The notes: a model not told the origin generated them from the letters alone. Counted from the stretch's first letter, positions 6,998 through 16,042 are shown. The stretch is 63,224 bases of DNA from Clostridia bacterium (GCA_017621495.1 JAGATB010000019.1:1-63224), one strand, 5' to 3'. Numbers and translations are program-made.

Positions 6998-7534
6998 TTA
7001 TCCTTCGTAATTATATCCTGCTTCAAGAGTCTTTAAGTTGTTCTCAAGAAGCTCGGGCTTGGATGCGGGTACCAGCTTGGTAACAGCACCTTTGAGTTCT
7101 TCAAAGGTAAACATACCTGTTTCCTTTACCAGTTTGCCTACCAGTATCATGTTGGCAAGCTTGGGCAAGCCCATCTTGTTTGCCATGTCTGTGGCAGGTA
7201 CCTTGTATACATCGATATCTGTACGCTCAGCGTCTCTGGATATGAGAGTGCTGTCTATGATAGCTTTGCCGCCGGGTACCAGCTGACCTTCAAACTTATC
7301 AAAGGAGGGAGCATTCATAGCTACGAGAGCTGTGGGCTCTACTATGATGGGAGATGCTACCGGTTCATCGGAAACTATAACGTGACAGTTACATGTACCG
7401 CCTCTCATCTCGGGACCGTAGGAGGGCAGATGAGATACGTTTTTGTTTTCTATCATGCCGGCATATGCTATGCTCTTACCAGCGAAGAGTATACCTTGAC
7501 CGCCGAAACCTGCGAAAATTGTTTCAAAAGTCAT
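6998..7534 (-). CDS. 2-oxoacid:ferredoxin oxidoreductase, gamma subunit (Vor/Kor type)
   Basis: 178 residues. This is the gamma subunit of a CoA-dependent 2-oxoacid:ferredoxin oxidoreductase, which oxidatively decarboxylates branched-chain 2-oxoacids or 2-oxoglutarate in the cytoplasm. The opening TFETIFAGFGGQGILFAGK with GFGGQG and the HLPSYGPEMRGGTCNC motif are diagnostic. The ATG at 7534 follows AAGGAGGA, which lies within the last codons of the beta subunit gene; only 1 bp separates the two. It is the last gene of the six-gene operon. Confidence 0.93.
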   Translation of the reverse strand: MTFETIFAGFGGQGILFAGKSIAYAGMIENKNVSHLPSYGPEMRGGTCNCHVIVSDEPVASPIIVEPTALVAMNAPSFDKFEGQLVPGGKAIIDSTLISRDAERTDIDVYKVPATDMANKMGLPKLANMILVGKLVKETGMFTFEELKGAVTKLVPASKPELLENNLKTLEAGYNYEG

Positions 7535-7535
7535 C

Positions 7536-8288
7536 TTATTTCTCCTCCTTTGCGTCAATGTCCTTGTATACACCCAAGGGATAATGGGGAAGCATGTTGT
7601 CTCTCATCCAGTCAAATGCCTCTGTAGGACTCATACCCCAGTTTGTGGGACAAGTGGATACCACTTCTATGAGAGAGAATCCCTTGCCTGCAATCTGGTT
7701 TTCAAAAGCCTTTTTGATAGCTTTCTTAGCAGCTTTGATGTGGGGGATTGTATCTACGGTTACTCTCTCTATATATGAAGGACCGTCCAATGTTGCAAGC
7801 ATTTCGCTTACTCTGATGGGGTTACCGTTTCTGCCTTGGTCTCTGCCGTAGGGGGTGGTCTGTGTTACCTGACCTAAGAGAGTGGTAGGAGCCATCTGAC
7901 CGCCTGTCATACCGTAGATAGCATTGTTTATAAATATCGTGGTTATATTTTCGCCTCTTGCAGCTGCGTGAACTGTCTCTGCGGTACCTATGGCAGCCAG
8001 GTCACCGTCACCCTGATATGTGAATACCACCTTATCGGGGTGTACTCTCTTGATACCTGTAGCTACAGCAGGCGCTCTGCCGTGGGCAGCCTCCTGCATG
8101 TCACACTCGAAGTAATTGTAAGCAAATACACTGCATCCAACCGGTGCTACACCTATAGTGGAGCCTTCGATTCCCAGTTCGTCTATAACCTCTGCAACCA
8201 GACGGTGTACTATACCGTGAGGGCAGCCGGGGCAGTAATGAAGCGGAACATCTGTAAGTGCATGGGGTCTTGTGAATACTTTTTCCAT
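7536..8288 (-). CDS. 2-oxoacid:ferredoxin oxidoreductase, TPP-binding beta subunit (Vor/Kor type)
   Basis: 250 residues. The thiamine-pyrophosphate subunit: CPGCPHG near residue 19 is the conserved N-terminal cysteine motif, and GDGDLAAIG followed by NN (about 93-125) is the TPP/Mg binding motif. It works with the alpha subunit to bind and decarboxylate the 2-oxoacid. The start codon overlaps the alpha-subunit stop (TAATG), indicating translational coupling. Substrate preference cannot be read from this subunit. Confidence 0.94.
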   Translation of the reverse strand: MEKVFTRPHALTDVPLHYCPGCPHGIVHRLVAEVIDELGIEGSTIGVAPVGCSVFAYNYFECDMQEAAHGRAPAVATGIKRVHPDKVVFTYQGDGDLAAIGTAETVHAAARGENITTIFINNAIYGMTGGQMAPTTLLGQVTQTTPYGRDQGRNGNPIRVSEMLATLDGPSYIERVTVDTIPHIKAAKKAIKKAFENQIAGKGFSLIEVVSTCPTNWGMSPTEAFDWMRDNMLPHYPLGVYKDIDAKEEK

Positions 8289-9358
8289 TATTTGTCACCT
8301 CCGGCGATTTCTTCTATCTTGTTAAGTATTTCATTGGGAGTGGGTACGATACCGCCTGTTCTTCCGAAGAAGTCCACATCGGCTCTGCCGTTTACGGCAA
8401 TCTTAACATCGTCTACCATCTGTCCCATACTCATCTCTACTGCAAGGAAGGTTTTCTTCTTGCCGTCTGCGAGAGCTTTTTCAAATGCCTCGTAGGGGAA
8501 GGGCCACAGGGTGATAGGTCTTATGATACCTACCTTTAAGCCTTTAGCCTTTGCCTTAGACATAGCGGTTTTTGCTATTCTTGCAGTAGTGCCGTATGCC
8601 ACGAGGATGATGTCAGCATCTTCTATATCCTCTGTTTCATAACGTACTTCGTTTGCTTCTATCTCATCATATTTCTTTTGTCTTGCGAGTACCAGGTCTT
8701 CAAGGTCTTTCGGTTCTATGAACAGAGAGTTAATTATATTTTTCTTTCTCTTCATATCTGTACCTGTGGTAGCCCAGTCCTTCTCGGGTAGGCTTGCTGT
8801 GTCGGTATCCTTGAATTCTACAGGCTCCATCATCTGACCGAGCATACCATCACCCATAATCATAACAGGGCATCTGTACTTGTCGCCTATGTCAAATGCA
8901 TCTGCAGTGAGGTCTACCATCTCCTGAATGGAGCTGGGAGCCAATACTACCAGGTGGTAGTCTCCGTGACCGCCGCCCTTAACTGCCTGATAGTAGTCGG
9001 ACTGTGCAGGCTGAATGCCGCCAAGACCCGGACCGCCTCTTACTATATTTATAATAACGCAGGGTACATCTGCACCTGCAATGTAGGAGATACCCTCCTG
9101 CTTTAAGCTGATTCCGGGGCTGGAGGAGCTGGTCATAACTCTTGCGCCTGCGCCGCCTGCGCCGTATACCATATTTATAGCAGCTACTTCAGACTCCGCC
9201 TGAAGAAATACGCCGCCGATTTTGGGCATTTTCTTTGCCATGTATGCAGAAACCTCTGTCTGCGGTGTTATAGGATATCCGAAGAAATGCTTGCAGCCTG
9301 CACGGATAGCAGCCTCTGCCAAAGCTTCGTTACCCTTCATCAAAACTTTGTTTCCCAT
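8288..9358 (-). CDS. vorB: 3-methyl-2-oxobutanoate (2-ketoisovalerate):ferredoxin oxidoreductase, alpha subunit
   Basis: 356 residues. The alpha subunit with the pyrimidine-binding fold: KVLMKGNEALAEAAIRAGC, GYPITPQTE and RVMTSSSSPGISLKQEG are hallmark segments, and VVLAPSSIQEMVDL opens the second half. The sequence closely follows the VorB-annotated group found in Clostridia, whose proposed substrates are valine-, leucine- and isoleucine-derived 2-oxoacids; the 2-oxoglutarate enzymes are close relatives, so the substrate is inferred. It reduces ferredoxin through the adjacent delta subunit. Confidence 0.93.
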   Translation of the reverse strand: MGNKVLMKGNEALAEAAIRAGCKHFFGYPITPQTEVSAYMAKKMPKIGGVFLQAESEVAAINMVYGAGGAGARVMTSSSSPGISLKQEGISYIAGADVPCVIINIVRGGPGLGGIQPAQSDYYQAVKGGGHGDYHLVVLAPSSIQEMVDLTADAFDIGDKYRCPVMIMGDGMLGQMMEPVEFKDTDTASLPEKDWATTGTDMKRKKNIINSLFIEPKDLEDLVLARQKKYDEIEANEVRYETEDIEDADIILVAYGTTARIAKTAMSKAKAKGLKVGIIRPITLWPFPYEAFEKALADGKKKTFLAVEMSMGQMVDDVKIAVNGRADVDFFGRTGGIVPTPNEILNKIEEIAGGDK

Positions 9359-9374
9359 GATGCTTTATACCTCC

Positions 9375-9581
9375 TTATCTCTCTACTTCGATTACGCAAT
9401 CGGGGCAAATGGTTGCACAAAATGCACAGCCTATGCACTTGTCTGTTTCAATAACTGTAGCAGGGTGGAAGCCCTTTGCGTTAATTCTGTCTGTTGCCAT
9501 TACGACTATCTTTTTGGGACATACGGTAGTGCAGAGTGTACAGCCTTTGCATCTGTCTTCTCTGAAAGTAACCTTAGCCAT
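9375..9581 (-). CDS. 2-oxoacid:ferredoxin oxidoreductase, delta subunit (2x[4Fe-4S] ferredoxin)
   Basis: 68 residues with two four-cysteine clusters: CKGCTLCTTVCP (about 11-22) and CIGCAFCATICP (about 49-60). This small subunit passes electrons from the catalytic subunits to free ferredoxin. It is the first of the four Vor genes, 46 bp after the ATPase gene and 16 bp before the alpha subunit, with a clean AGGAGG before its ATG. The length is normal for VorD/KorD. Confidence 0.95.
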   Translation of the reverse strand: MAKVTFREDRCKGCTLCTTVCPKKIVVMATDRINAKGFHPATVIETDKCIGCAFCATICPDCVIEVER

Positions 9582-9627
9582 AATGATTCCTCCTTTATAA
9601 TAATCTGGATTTTATAAATATATCATT

Positions 9628-10293
9628 CTACGCCAAAGCGTCAAATGGTAATTTCATAAATAATTCAAGCTCAAATGCCTTAGCTTTATCAGGCAGGGCA
9701 GAGAGCATTTCACCGGTACCGGTTATATATTTAAGCTCTACATCCAGTGCTTTTGCCGCTTTATCGGCAAACTCCATGCTGTCTGCAAGGTGCTTTGGTT
9801 CGCTTAAATATGATAGGTTGGTGTTGTTTATGAGACCGGTAATTTTGGCACGGCTCATGTATTCTATATTGGCAGCGAGTGCCTTTATATCATCAATATT
9901 GCTTGTATCGGGTCTTAAGGCGTTTAGCACATAGTACATGTCGTAGTCCTCGTCCTTTAAGTACCTGTGATATTGACCCAGTGCCACAGCACCGTCATCG
10001 TCACCGCCCAAATCCAGTACAGCATAACAGCTCTTATCTGTAAATACCGATAGTATATCTCCCGGCAGTACCGGTATGTCGATATTGGTAGATGCATAGT
10101 CGGGAGCTATGACACGGATGCCCTTTTGCTCCAAAAACTCCTTCGCATCGTTTGTGCGGAAGTAGGGATTAACTATGTCCATATCGCATATTACCACGTT
10201 ATCGTGCTGCTCTTTAAGCTTTAATGCCATATTAATGGCGATTTCTGTCTTGCCGCTGCCGTAGTGTCCTGTGATGATGTTAATTCTTTTCAT
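9628..10293 (-). CDS. ParA/MinD-like P-loop ATPase of the vor operon
   Basis: 222 residues. The deviant P-loop GHYGSGKTE (about 9-17) is followed by VVICDMDIVNPYFR, the second Walker motif with the Asp pair typical of SIMIBI NTPases, and AVLDLGGDDDG. It resembles the MinD/Mrp type rather than a plasmid partition protein; no ParB or ferredoxin domain is attached. The ATG at 10293 is chosen over the upstream TTG because AGGAGG lies 6 nt before it; it overlaps the end of the RseC-like gene by 14 bp. A role in loading or maintaining Fe-S clusters of the downstream oxidoreductase is inference from context. Confidence 0.85.
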   Translation of the reverse strand: MKRINIITGHYGSGKTEIAINMALKLKEQHDNVVICDMDIVNPYFRTNDAKEFLEQKGIRVIAPDYASTNIDIPVLPGDILSVFTDKSCYAVLDLGGDDDGAVALGQYHRYLKDEDYDMYYVLNALRPDTSNIDDIKALAANIEYMSRAKITGLINNTNLSYLSEPKHLADSMEFADKAAKALDVELKYITGTGEMLSALPDKAKAFELELFMKLPFDALA

Positions 10294-10681
10294 TGACAAC
10301 CTCCTGTGCAGAGCTCATAGTGACCCTCCGCTTGCTGTAGAAGCGCATGTACATAAACCACACTGCAATCCACATAGCTACGGATATCACTTTGAGAGCA
10401 ATATTATCAAGCAAAACCCCGGAGAGTGCATACACGACCATAGCTCCGATTATGGGGAGCATATAGAGCATAAATGCGTCCTTTAGCACCTTGGCGGTAT
10501 CGGTACCTATAGTCACCGTGTCGCCAACCTTGGCACCTATGGGGTTTAATATTTCCACTTCTATTTCAGGATTGGAGCACAGTCTGCACTCACCGCAGTC
10601 ATGACCGCATGCCGATGACTTATGCACCTTTACGGTAGCAGTGATACCGTCGGTTTTGATTACGATTCCCTTGCCTACCAC
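10280..10681 (-). CDS. RseC/SoxR-reducing-system-like membrane protein
   Basis: 134 residues. Four cysteines in CGHDCGECRLC (25-35) precede a small beta domain and two membrane segments (about 70-110), the architecture of the RseC/RsxC-associated family that lowers the redox state of regulators in proteobacteria. The GTG start follows AGGAGGG with 6 nt spacing. It leads an operon with a MinD-like ATPase and the Vor complex, suggesting a link to ferredoxin-based electron flow; no rnf genes are visible here. The function in Clostridia is not established. Confidence 0.85.
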   Translation of the reverse strand: MVGKGIVIKTDGITATVKVHKSSACGHDCGECRLCSNPEIEVEILNPIGAKVGDTVTIGTDTAKVLKDAFMLYMLPIIGAMVVYALSGVLLDNIALKVISVAMWIAVWFMYMRFYSKRRVTMSSAQEVVNEKN

Positions 10682-10719
10682 GGCTATCCCTCCTGTATCA
10701 ATATAAATGGTATTCTATA

Positions 10720-10748
10720 ATTGTACCACAATATGCTCGAAATTTCAA
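10720..10748 (-). promoter_or_regulatory. Promoter of the rseC-vor operon
   Basis: On the minus strand, TTGAAA (10748-10743), a 17-nt spacer and TACAAT (10725-10720), 39 bp before the GTG start. The -35 side falls within the direct repeat that recurs at 12198, but the -10 is not conserved in that copy. Confidence 0.7.
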
Positions 10749-10797
10749 TAAGCAGGAATGATTTTTTTACAATATTCGATTAATATTTTATTGTTGA
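10727..10797. repeat. About 70-bp degenerate direct repeat, copy A
   Basis: CCACAATATGCTCGAAATTT and the following 50 bp (TTTACAATATTCGATTAATA and TTTTATTG) match 12198-12266 at roughly 85 percent with a 2-bp gap. The copies bracket the alpha/beta hydrolase gene. Confidence 0.8.
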
Positions 10798-10812
10798 ATA
10801 CTAACAAAAAAA

Positions 10813-10946
10813 CGACTGTAAAAAGTCGTAAACAGCAGTTTGTCATAAATGCCAAATCCTACAATTTGTAATCAATGATACATGGAAAAACAAATTGTAG
10901 GGAATGGCAGTTTACGACATTCCGCGAAATAGACTTTTTTACAGTC
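10813..10946. repeat. Palindromic element with CTGTAAAAA-type terminal inverted repeats
   Basis: GACTGTAAAAAGTC at the left and GACTTTTTTACAGTC at the right form the outer arms. Inside, CTACAATTTGT/ACAAATTGTAG forms a second stem, followed by a REP unit (TGTAGGGAATGGCAGTTTAC, then GACATTCCG). It also sits where a terminator for the minus-strand hydrolase is needed. Confidence 0.75.
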
Positions 10947-10965
10947 TTGCTATTTCAGAACTTTA

Positions 10966-12015
10966 TTATATATTATCAAACAGGAAGTCAATAGGCTCAC
11001 TTTCAGTCTTAACTCTATGACCGCCATCCCATACGGTAACAAAAAGGTTGTCGGGACAATTCATAGCGTTATAGTATGCTTTGATTCTTTCCGCTTCTTT
11101 TTCGCCGGTGTGCCAGTCGAATACCTCGTCAGCCTTGCCTATGGATATATACAGTTTCCTCGGAGCACATAGGGCGGCAATCTCTGCATCCTGAAATGTA
11201 TTTCCGGAGTTGGGGTATGTCCAGTCAAGCCACGGATATGTATCACGGTCGTTGAAGGAGGCGCAGTTAAGACCAACCTTTATCCGCTTATCCGCTGCCA
11301 TTGTGTGCATGGTAAAATACCCTCCGTAGGAAAGCCCCGCCATGCCGATGCGATTAGAATCAACTATATCTAAATTCGAGGCGTAGTCTATGCATCTCAT
11401 TATGCCCGATATTTCTAGCCCGGTTATACTCATACCAAATCGCATAAGGTTGTTGTTGGTCTTGCCTCGGTCGTATACCACATCACACCTATGACCACGT
11501 TCCACGCCTTGCAGCGACCACACCATAATCTGCGGTGCAAGAACCACTGCACCTCTTTCCAAAATTCTTAAGCCGGTGTGGGTATAGTTGTTGTCACCGA
11601 TTAAGTCCATACAAAGCTCGGGAGAACCGCCCCCACCGTGCTGCATTACCACCAGGGGAGCCTTGCCCGTAATACCATGGGGCACGAAGAGCATTGCGTA
11701 GAATGGAATTTCCTTTGTAATGTACACAGTAAGCCGGTATATGTCGCACATGTCATCACTTGCCACAAAGGTCTTTGTGGGCGGGGGACAGTCTGAATTG
11801 TCTACTCTGTCAATACCCAGCATTTTGATATACATTGTCCTGTAGTCTTCAATTTTATCCTTAAAGCTCTCCGGCGGCATAAAGCATCGGCGGTTATTTT
11901 TGCCCTCGGTGTTGAGCCTGGATATATATGCGTCTATACCTTTTGCATATGCCCTGCGGTATCTATCACCCGTATCGGGAGCCTCCTCCAGTATATGCTT
12001 GTTTTTATAAATCAT
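10966..12015 (-). CDS. Alpha/beta hydrolase (acetyl-esterase / dienelactone-hydrolase-like)
   Basis: 349 residues without a signal peptide, so cytoplasmic. The fold is a prolyl-oligopeptidase/acetyl-xylan-esterase-like alpha/beta hydrolase: oxyanion segment VVMQHGGGG, nucleophile GLSYGG (Ser about 229), acid GKADEVFDW (Asp about 296) and base DGGH (His about 333) are all in order. The ATG at 12015 follows GGGTGA; an upstream ATG at 12057 has no RBS. A deacetylase acting on imported oligosaccharides is plausible given the CAZyme locus a few kb away. The gene is bracketed by direct repeats, suggesting insertion or local duplication. Confidence 0.85.
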   Translation of the reverse strand: MIYKNKHILEEAPDTGDRYRRAYAKGIDAYISRLNTEGKNNRRCFMPPESFKDKIEDYRTMYIKMLGIDRVDNSDCPPPTKTFVASDDMCDIYRLTVYITKEIPFYAMLFVPHGITGKAPLVVMQHGGGGSPELCMDLIGDNNYTHTGLRILERGAVVLAPQIMVWSLQGVERGHRCDVVYDRGKTNNNLMRFGMSITGLEISGIMRCIDYASNLDIVDSNRIGMAGLSYGGYFTMHTMAADKRIKVGLNCASFNDRDTYPWLDWTYPNSGNTFQDAEIAALCAPRKLYISIGKADEVFDWHTGEKEAERIKAYYNAMNCPDNLFVTVWDGGHRVKTESEPIDFLFDNI

Positions 12016-12197
12016 TTTAATCACCCGACTTTGTTCGTTTTTAGTGAAGTATATCATAATTTATCAAGCTTGTAAATGGATTTTTCGACCATAATAGCAC
12101 TAATTGGGCGGGCAAATGTTTTATTTTTAGAATCCGTTACTGTTTTATAGAGAAAAATTTTGACATTCAAGTGTTTTTGTGGTATTACACGAGTTCG

Positions 12198-12266
12198 CCA
12201 CAATATGCTTATAATTTCAATAGGAAGGAATGTTTTTTACAATATTCGATTTATATTTTATTGTAA
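12198..12266. repeat. About 70-bp degenerate direct repeat, copy B
   Basis: Second copy of the 10727-10797 repeat, same orientation, 1.4 kb apart. The bases from 12058 to 12350 otherwise contain AT-rich sequence with no supportable gene. Confidence 0.8.
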
Positions 12267-12354
12267 AAAAGTGACAAAACAGCAGCCGCCTATAAAATGT
12301 ATGACAAATTTCTGCCGACATAATACAATAATTATTAAATTAATTAAAAAATAC

Positions 12355-12383
12355 TTGATAAATATGTATTGTTGTGGTAGAAT
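12355..12383 (+). promoter_or_regulatory. Promoter of the structured RNA upstream of gltX
   Basis: TTGATA (12355-12360), exactly 17 nt, then TAGAAT (12378-12383). The predicted start near 12390 coincides with the first base of a 15-bp stem. Confidence 0.8.
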
Positions 12384-12389
12384 AATATT

Positions 12390-12551
12390 GCCAAACAATT
12401 CTGAATATTTAATCATAGTGGGTGTGTTTTTTATTTAGGTAAAAACACATGCTCTTTTCTGCATACTTGCTATGATAATTATGTCAGAATTGTTTGGCGA
12501 CAATCGGAGTCATGTGTTTTTCGTGCATGGCTTCGGTCATGCACTTTTTGT
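12390..12551 (+). ncRNA. Candidate structured small RNA of unknown class
   Basis: A transcript of about 160 nt is predicted between a good promoter and an intrinsic terminator. Its 5' end GCCAAACAATTCTGA (12390-12404) pairs perfectly with TCAGAATTGTTTGGC (12484-12498). Inside, ATCATAG/CTATGAT (12412-12418 with 12470-12476) closes a three-way junction with hairpins GTGTTTTT/AAAAACAC (12424-12431 with 12441-12448) and ATGC/GCAT (12449-12452 with 12461-12464). CATGTGTTTTT at 12511-12521 can alternatively pair with AAAAACACATG at 12441-12451 (11 bp), so two exclusive folds exist. No T-box, SRP or tmRNA signature is seen; a 6S-like RNA was considered but the closing stem does not join the 3' end. 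gltX has its own promoter, so this is probably a separate RNA. Confidence 0.65.
12523..12550 (+). terminator. Intrinsic terminator of the structured RNA
   Basis: A 9-bp stem GTGCATGGC/GTCATGCAC (one G-U pair) capped by a TTCG tetraloop and followed by TTTTTGTTT. The 3' arm and T-run can also pair imperfectly with GTAAAAAGCGC just downstream. Confidence 0.9.
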
Positions 12552-12594
12552 TTCAGGTAAAAAGCGCATACATAGTGTTGCTACACACTTTTTG

Positions 12595-12619
12595 GGAGGC
12601 TGTACTTTATACAGCCTCC
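12595..12619. repeat. Perfect hairpin in the gltX upstream region
   Basis: GGAGGCTGTA/TACAGCCTCC with loop CTTTA. There is no T-run on either strand, so it is not called a terminator. It lies between the RNA gene and the gltX promoter. Confidence 0.5.
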
Positions 12620-12657
12620 TGAACACTTCCGTTATTTGTATTCTTTATATTTTTATT

Positions 12658-12686
12658 TTGACAATTGCCATATTTTATGATATTAT
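12658..12686 (+). promoter_or_regulatory. Promoter of gltX-glnS
   Basis: TTGACA (12658-12663), a 17-nt spacer and TATTAT (12681-12686), about 47 bp before the gltX ATG. Confidence 0.85.
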
Positions 12687-12732
12687 ATAATAAGGAATTT
12701 ATGGCTAATACTTTATATAAAGGAATGATTTG

Positions 12733-14385
12733 ATGGACTACAAGAAGCTTGCGGAACTTTTGTTCCCTACGATTGATAAAACCCCCGAGGATTACGAAGC
12801 GATATATCCTCAGAGAGACCTTGACGAAGAAGCAAAGATTACCCGTTTTGCACCCAGCCCCACGGGTTTCCTGCATATAGGCGGACTCTTCGCGGCACTT
12901 ATATCGGAGAGGATTGCTCACCAGAGCGGAGGCAAGTTTATACTCAGGATAGAGGACACCGATAAGAAACGTGAAGTGGATGACGGTGTTTCCAAGATTA
13001 TAGAGGGTCTTAAATCCTTTGGTATCAAAATTGACGAGGGATTTGTGGATTTTGATACAGAGGAGGGTGCATACGGTCCCTACAAGCAGAGCCAAAGGGC
13101 AGAGATATATCAGTGCTATGCTAAGAGCCTTGTGGAGCAAGGTTTAGCATACCCCTGCTTCTGCTCGGAGGAAACCCTTGCCAAAATCCGTGAGGAGCAG
13201 GAGGCTGAAAAAATCCTGCCCGGTTACCACGGCAAGCATGCATACTGCCGTGATTTGAGCTATGAGCAGATTGAAGCCAATATAAACGAAGGCAAGAGCT
13301 ACGTATTAAGACTAAAATCCCCCGGCAGTGAGGATAAGAGAATTAACTTCAAAGATGGCATCAGAGGTAAGATTGAGCTTCCGGAGAATATAGTAGATGT
13401 AGTTATATTAAAGTCAGACGGTATACCCACATATCACTTTGCACATGTGGTGGATGACCACCTTATGAGGACTACCAATGTAATACGCGGTGACGAGTGG
13501 ATATCCTCAGTGCCCATACACATTCAGATGTTTGCCATGCTGGGTCTCAAGCCCCCTAAGTATGCGCACATTGCTCCTATCATGAAGGAGGACGACGGTG
13601 GCAAACGTAAGATATCCAAGCGTAAAGACCCCGAAGCGGCAGTTACCTGGTACAGTGACGAGGGTTACCCCGTAGACGGAGTTATAGAATATCTGCTTAA
13701 CCTTGCAAACTACACCTTTGAGGACTTCCGCCGTGCCAATAAGACAGCGCCATGGACAGACTTCAAGCTTGAGATGAATAAGATGAGCAATTCCGGTGCA
13801 CTCTTTGACCTGGTAAAGCTCAATGATATATGTAAAAATAAGATAGCTTCGTATACTGCAGACAAGGTATATACACTTGCAGCCGATTGGGCAAAGCAGT
13901 ATGATGAGGAGCTTTATACACTACTTACGAGAGATGAAGAGTACTCCACAGCTATGTTTGGCTTTGACCGCAATCCGGACAAGCCCCGTAAGGATATAGG
14001 CAAATGGTCAGAGGTGAGGGGAGCATTCTCATTTATGTTTGACGAGCTCTTTGACGGTAAATATGACGATATCGCCAATGTTTCCAAAGAGGATATATGC
14101 GCTATTCTCGACACATATGCCGACACTTATGAAGAAGCACCGGACAATAACGAATGGTTTAATTCCTTAAAGGACGTTGCCGAAAAGCACGGCTTCGCCA
14201 GAGAGGTAAAGGAATACAAGCAAAACCCCGATGCATACAAGGGTCACGTGGGCGATGTGAGCAATGTAATCCGCGTGGCGGTTACAGGCAGGACCAAATC
14301 CCCCGATTTGTATTCGATTATGAAAACACTTGGTAAAGAAAGAGTATTAAACAGAATTTCAGCATATAAAGGAGCGATTGCATAA
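12733..14385 (+). CDS. gltX: Glutamyl-tRNA synthetase
   Basis: 550 residues. Class I synthetase that charges tRNA-Glu. The HIGH-type motif is in [14 protein letters not shown] (about 39-52) and the KMSKS-type motif in [10 protein letters not shown] (about 295). About 38 residues precede the catalytic core, making it longer than the roughly 480-residue enzymes of many bacteria. The ATG at 12733 follows AAAGGA. Its stop overlaps the glnS start (TAATG), so the two synthetases are translationally coupled. Confidence 0.95.
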   Translation: MDYKKLAELLFPTIDKTPEDYEAIYPQRDLDEEAKITRFAPSPTGFLHIGGLFAALISERIAHQSGGKFILRIEDTDKKREVDDGVSKIIEGLKSFGIKIDEGFVDFDTEEGAYGPYKQSQRAEIYQCYAKSLVEQGLAYPCFCSEETLAKIREEQEAEKILPGYHGKHAYCRDLSYEQIEANINEGKSYVLRLKSPGSEDKRINFKDGIRGKIELPENIVDVVILKSDGIPTYHFAHVVDDHLMRTTNVIRGDEWISSVPIHIQMFAMLGLKPPKYAHIAPIMKEDDGGKRKISKRKDPEAAVTWYSDEGYPVDGVIEYLLNLANYTFEDFRRANKTAPWTDFKLEMNKMSNSGALFDLVKLNDICKNKIASYTADKVYTLAADWAKQYDEELYTLLTRDEEYSTAMFGFDRNPDKPRKDIGKWSEVRGAFSFMFDELFDGKYDDIANVSKEDICAILDTYADTYEEAPDNNEWFNSLKDVAEKHGFAREVKEYKQNPDAYKGHVGDVSNVIRVAVTGRTKSPDLYSIMKTLGKERVLNRISAYKGAIA

Positions 14386-16034
14386 TGGAAGCACCGATAT
14401 CGAATTTTATACACGATGCCATAGATAAGGACCTCTCGGAGAAGGTCTATGACAAGGTTCAGACCAGGTTCCCGCCTGAGCCGAACGGATATCTGCACAT
14501 AGGTCATGTTAAGGCTATTAATATTGACTTTTCTACCGCTAAGAAGTACGGCGGCACCTGCAACTTAAGACTCGATGACACCAACCCCACCAAAGAGGAC
14601 GTGGAGTATGTGGACTCTATAATGGAGGACATCAAGTGGCTGGGATTTAACTGGGATAATGTGTACTACGCATCGGACTATTTCCCGGAGATTTATGAGT
14701 GTGCAGTCAAGCTTATCAAGAAGGGTCTGGCTTATGTAGATGACCTCACCGCAGAGGAAATCAGACAGTACAGAGGCACTCTCACCGAGCCCGGCAAGGA
14801 GAGCCCCTACCGCAACAGAAGTATAGAAGAAAACCTGGATTTATTCCAAAGAATGACTGACGGAGAATTTGAGACAGGGTCCAAGGTGCTCAGGGCAAAA
14901 ATTGATATGTCCTCCGGTAATATAAACATGCGTGACCCTGTAATTTACAGAGTGCTCCATGCTACTCATCACCGTACAGGCGACAAGTGGTGCGTGTACC
15001 CCATGTACGACTTTGCTCATCCGATTTCCGATACTGCGGAGGGCGTAACACACTCTCTGTGCTCACTGGAATTTGAGGACCACAGACCCCTTTATGATTG
15101 GGTGCTCAAAGCTTGTGACTACCCCGTACCCTCCAGGCAGATAGAGTTTGCAAGGCTCAATCTAACCAATACCCTTACCAGTAAGAGAAAGTGCCTCAAA
15201 CTTGTAAAAGACGGCATAGTAGACGGCTGGGATGACCCCAGAATGTCCACAATCTGCGGTATGAGACGTAAGGGCTATCCGCCGGAGGCACTTATAGACT
15301 TCGTAGAGAGAATAGGTGTTGCCAAGGCATTTAGCGTAGTAGACTATCAGATACTCGAACACTGCGTGAGAGAGAACCTCAACCTCCACGCCCCCCGTGC
15401 CATGGCTGTGCTAAATCCCCTTAAGGTAACAATCAAGAATTACCCCGAGGGTGAAAGCGAGCTCCTGCCCGTAGATATAAATCCCAATGATGAAAACGCA
15501 GGCACCAAGAATGTATCCTTCTCCAAGAATATCTACATTGAGAAAGAGGACTTCATGGAAGTGCCCGTTAAAGGCTATAAGAGACTCACTCCCGATAATG
15601 AGGTACGCCTGAAGGGTGCCTACTTCATAAAGGTTGACGAGATAGTAAAGGATGCTAACGGAGAGGTGACAGAGCTTATCTGTACCTACGACCCGGCATC
15701 AAAAGGCGGTAACTCCCCCGACGGCAGGAAGGTAAAGGGTACAATCCAGTGGGTTGATGCTAATAATTGCCTCAGCGCTACAGTGAATATGTACGACAAG
15801 CTGTTTACCACTTCAAATCCGGGAGACCTGGAGGATTATCTGGAAAACTTAAATCCCGAATCTCTCGTGGTACTCAAGGACTGCAAGATAGATGCAGACC
15901 TGGCTGATGCCAAACCCGGAGATAGCTTCCAGTTTATGAGAAACGGTTATTTCACAGTGGATAAATATTCCACCAAGGACAACGTGATATTTAACCGTAC
16001 AGCTACACTTAAGGATTCGTTTAAAATCCAATAA
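14385..16034 (+). CDS. glnS: Glutaminyl-tRNA synthetase
   Basis: 549 residues, the usual length for Gln[20 protein letters not shown] carries the HIGH motif with the PEPNG signature that separates GlnRS from GluRS, and [11 protein letters not shown] is the KMSKS equivalent. A C-terminal anticodon-binding beta-barrel region follows (about 330-549). Presence of GlnRS means Gln-tRNA can be charged directly rather than only through GatCAB, and relaxes the need for the upstream GltX to be non-discriminating. Overlap with gltX by 1 bp. Confidence 0.97.
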   Translation: MEAPISNFIHDAIDKDLSEKVYDKVQTRFPPEPNGYLHIGHVKAINIDFSTAKKYGGTCNLRLDDTNPTKEDVEYVDSIMEDIKWLGFNWDNVYYASDYFPEIYECAVKLIKKGLAYVDDLTAEEIRQYRGTLTEPGKESPYRNRSIEENLDLFQRMTDGEFETGSKVLRAKIDMSSGNINMRDPVIYRVLHATHHRTGDKWCVYPMYDFAHPISDTAEGVTHSLCSLEFEDHRPLYDWVLKACDYPVPSRQIEFARLNLTNTLTSKRKCLKLVKDGIVDGWDDPRMSTICGMRRKGYPPEALIDFVERIGVAKAFSVVDYQILEHCVRENLNLHAPRAMAVLNPLKVTIKNYPEGESELLPVDINPNDENAGTKNVSFSKNIYIEKEDFMEVPVKGYKRLTPDNEVRLKGAYFIKVDEIVKDANGEVTELICTYDPASKGGNSPDGRKVKGTIQWVDANNCLSATVNMYDKLFTTSNPGDLEDYLENLNPESLVVLKDCKIDADLADAKPGDSFQFMRNGYFTVDKYSTKDNVIFNRTATLKDSFKIQ

Positions 16035-16042
16035 AGTGAATA

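Noticed and set aside
12595..12619. Second intrinsic terminator upstream of gltX
   Set aside because: The stem is perfect but neither strand has a T-run next to it.
12387..12730. T-box leader controlling gltX-glnS
   Set aside because: No AGGGTGGNACCGCG T-box sequence or specifier-type leader is visible, the structured RNA ends at its own terminator, and gltX has a separate promoter downstream.
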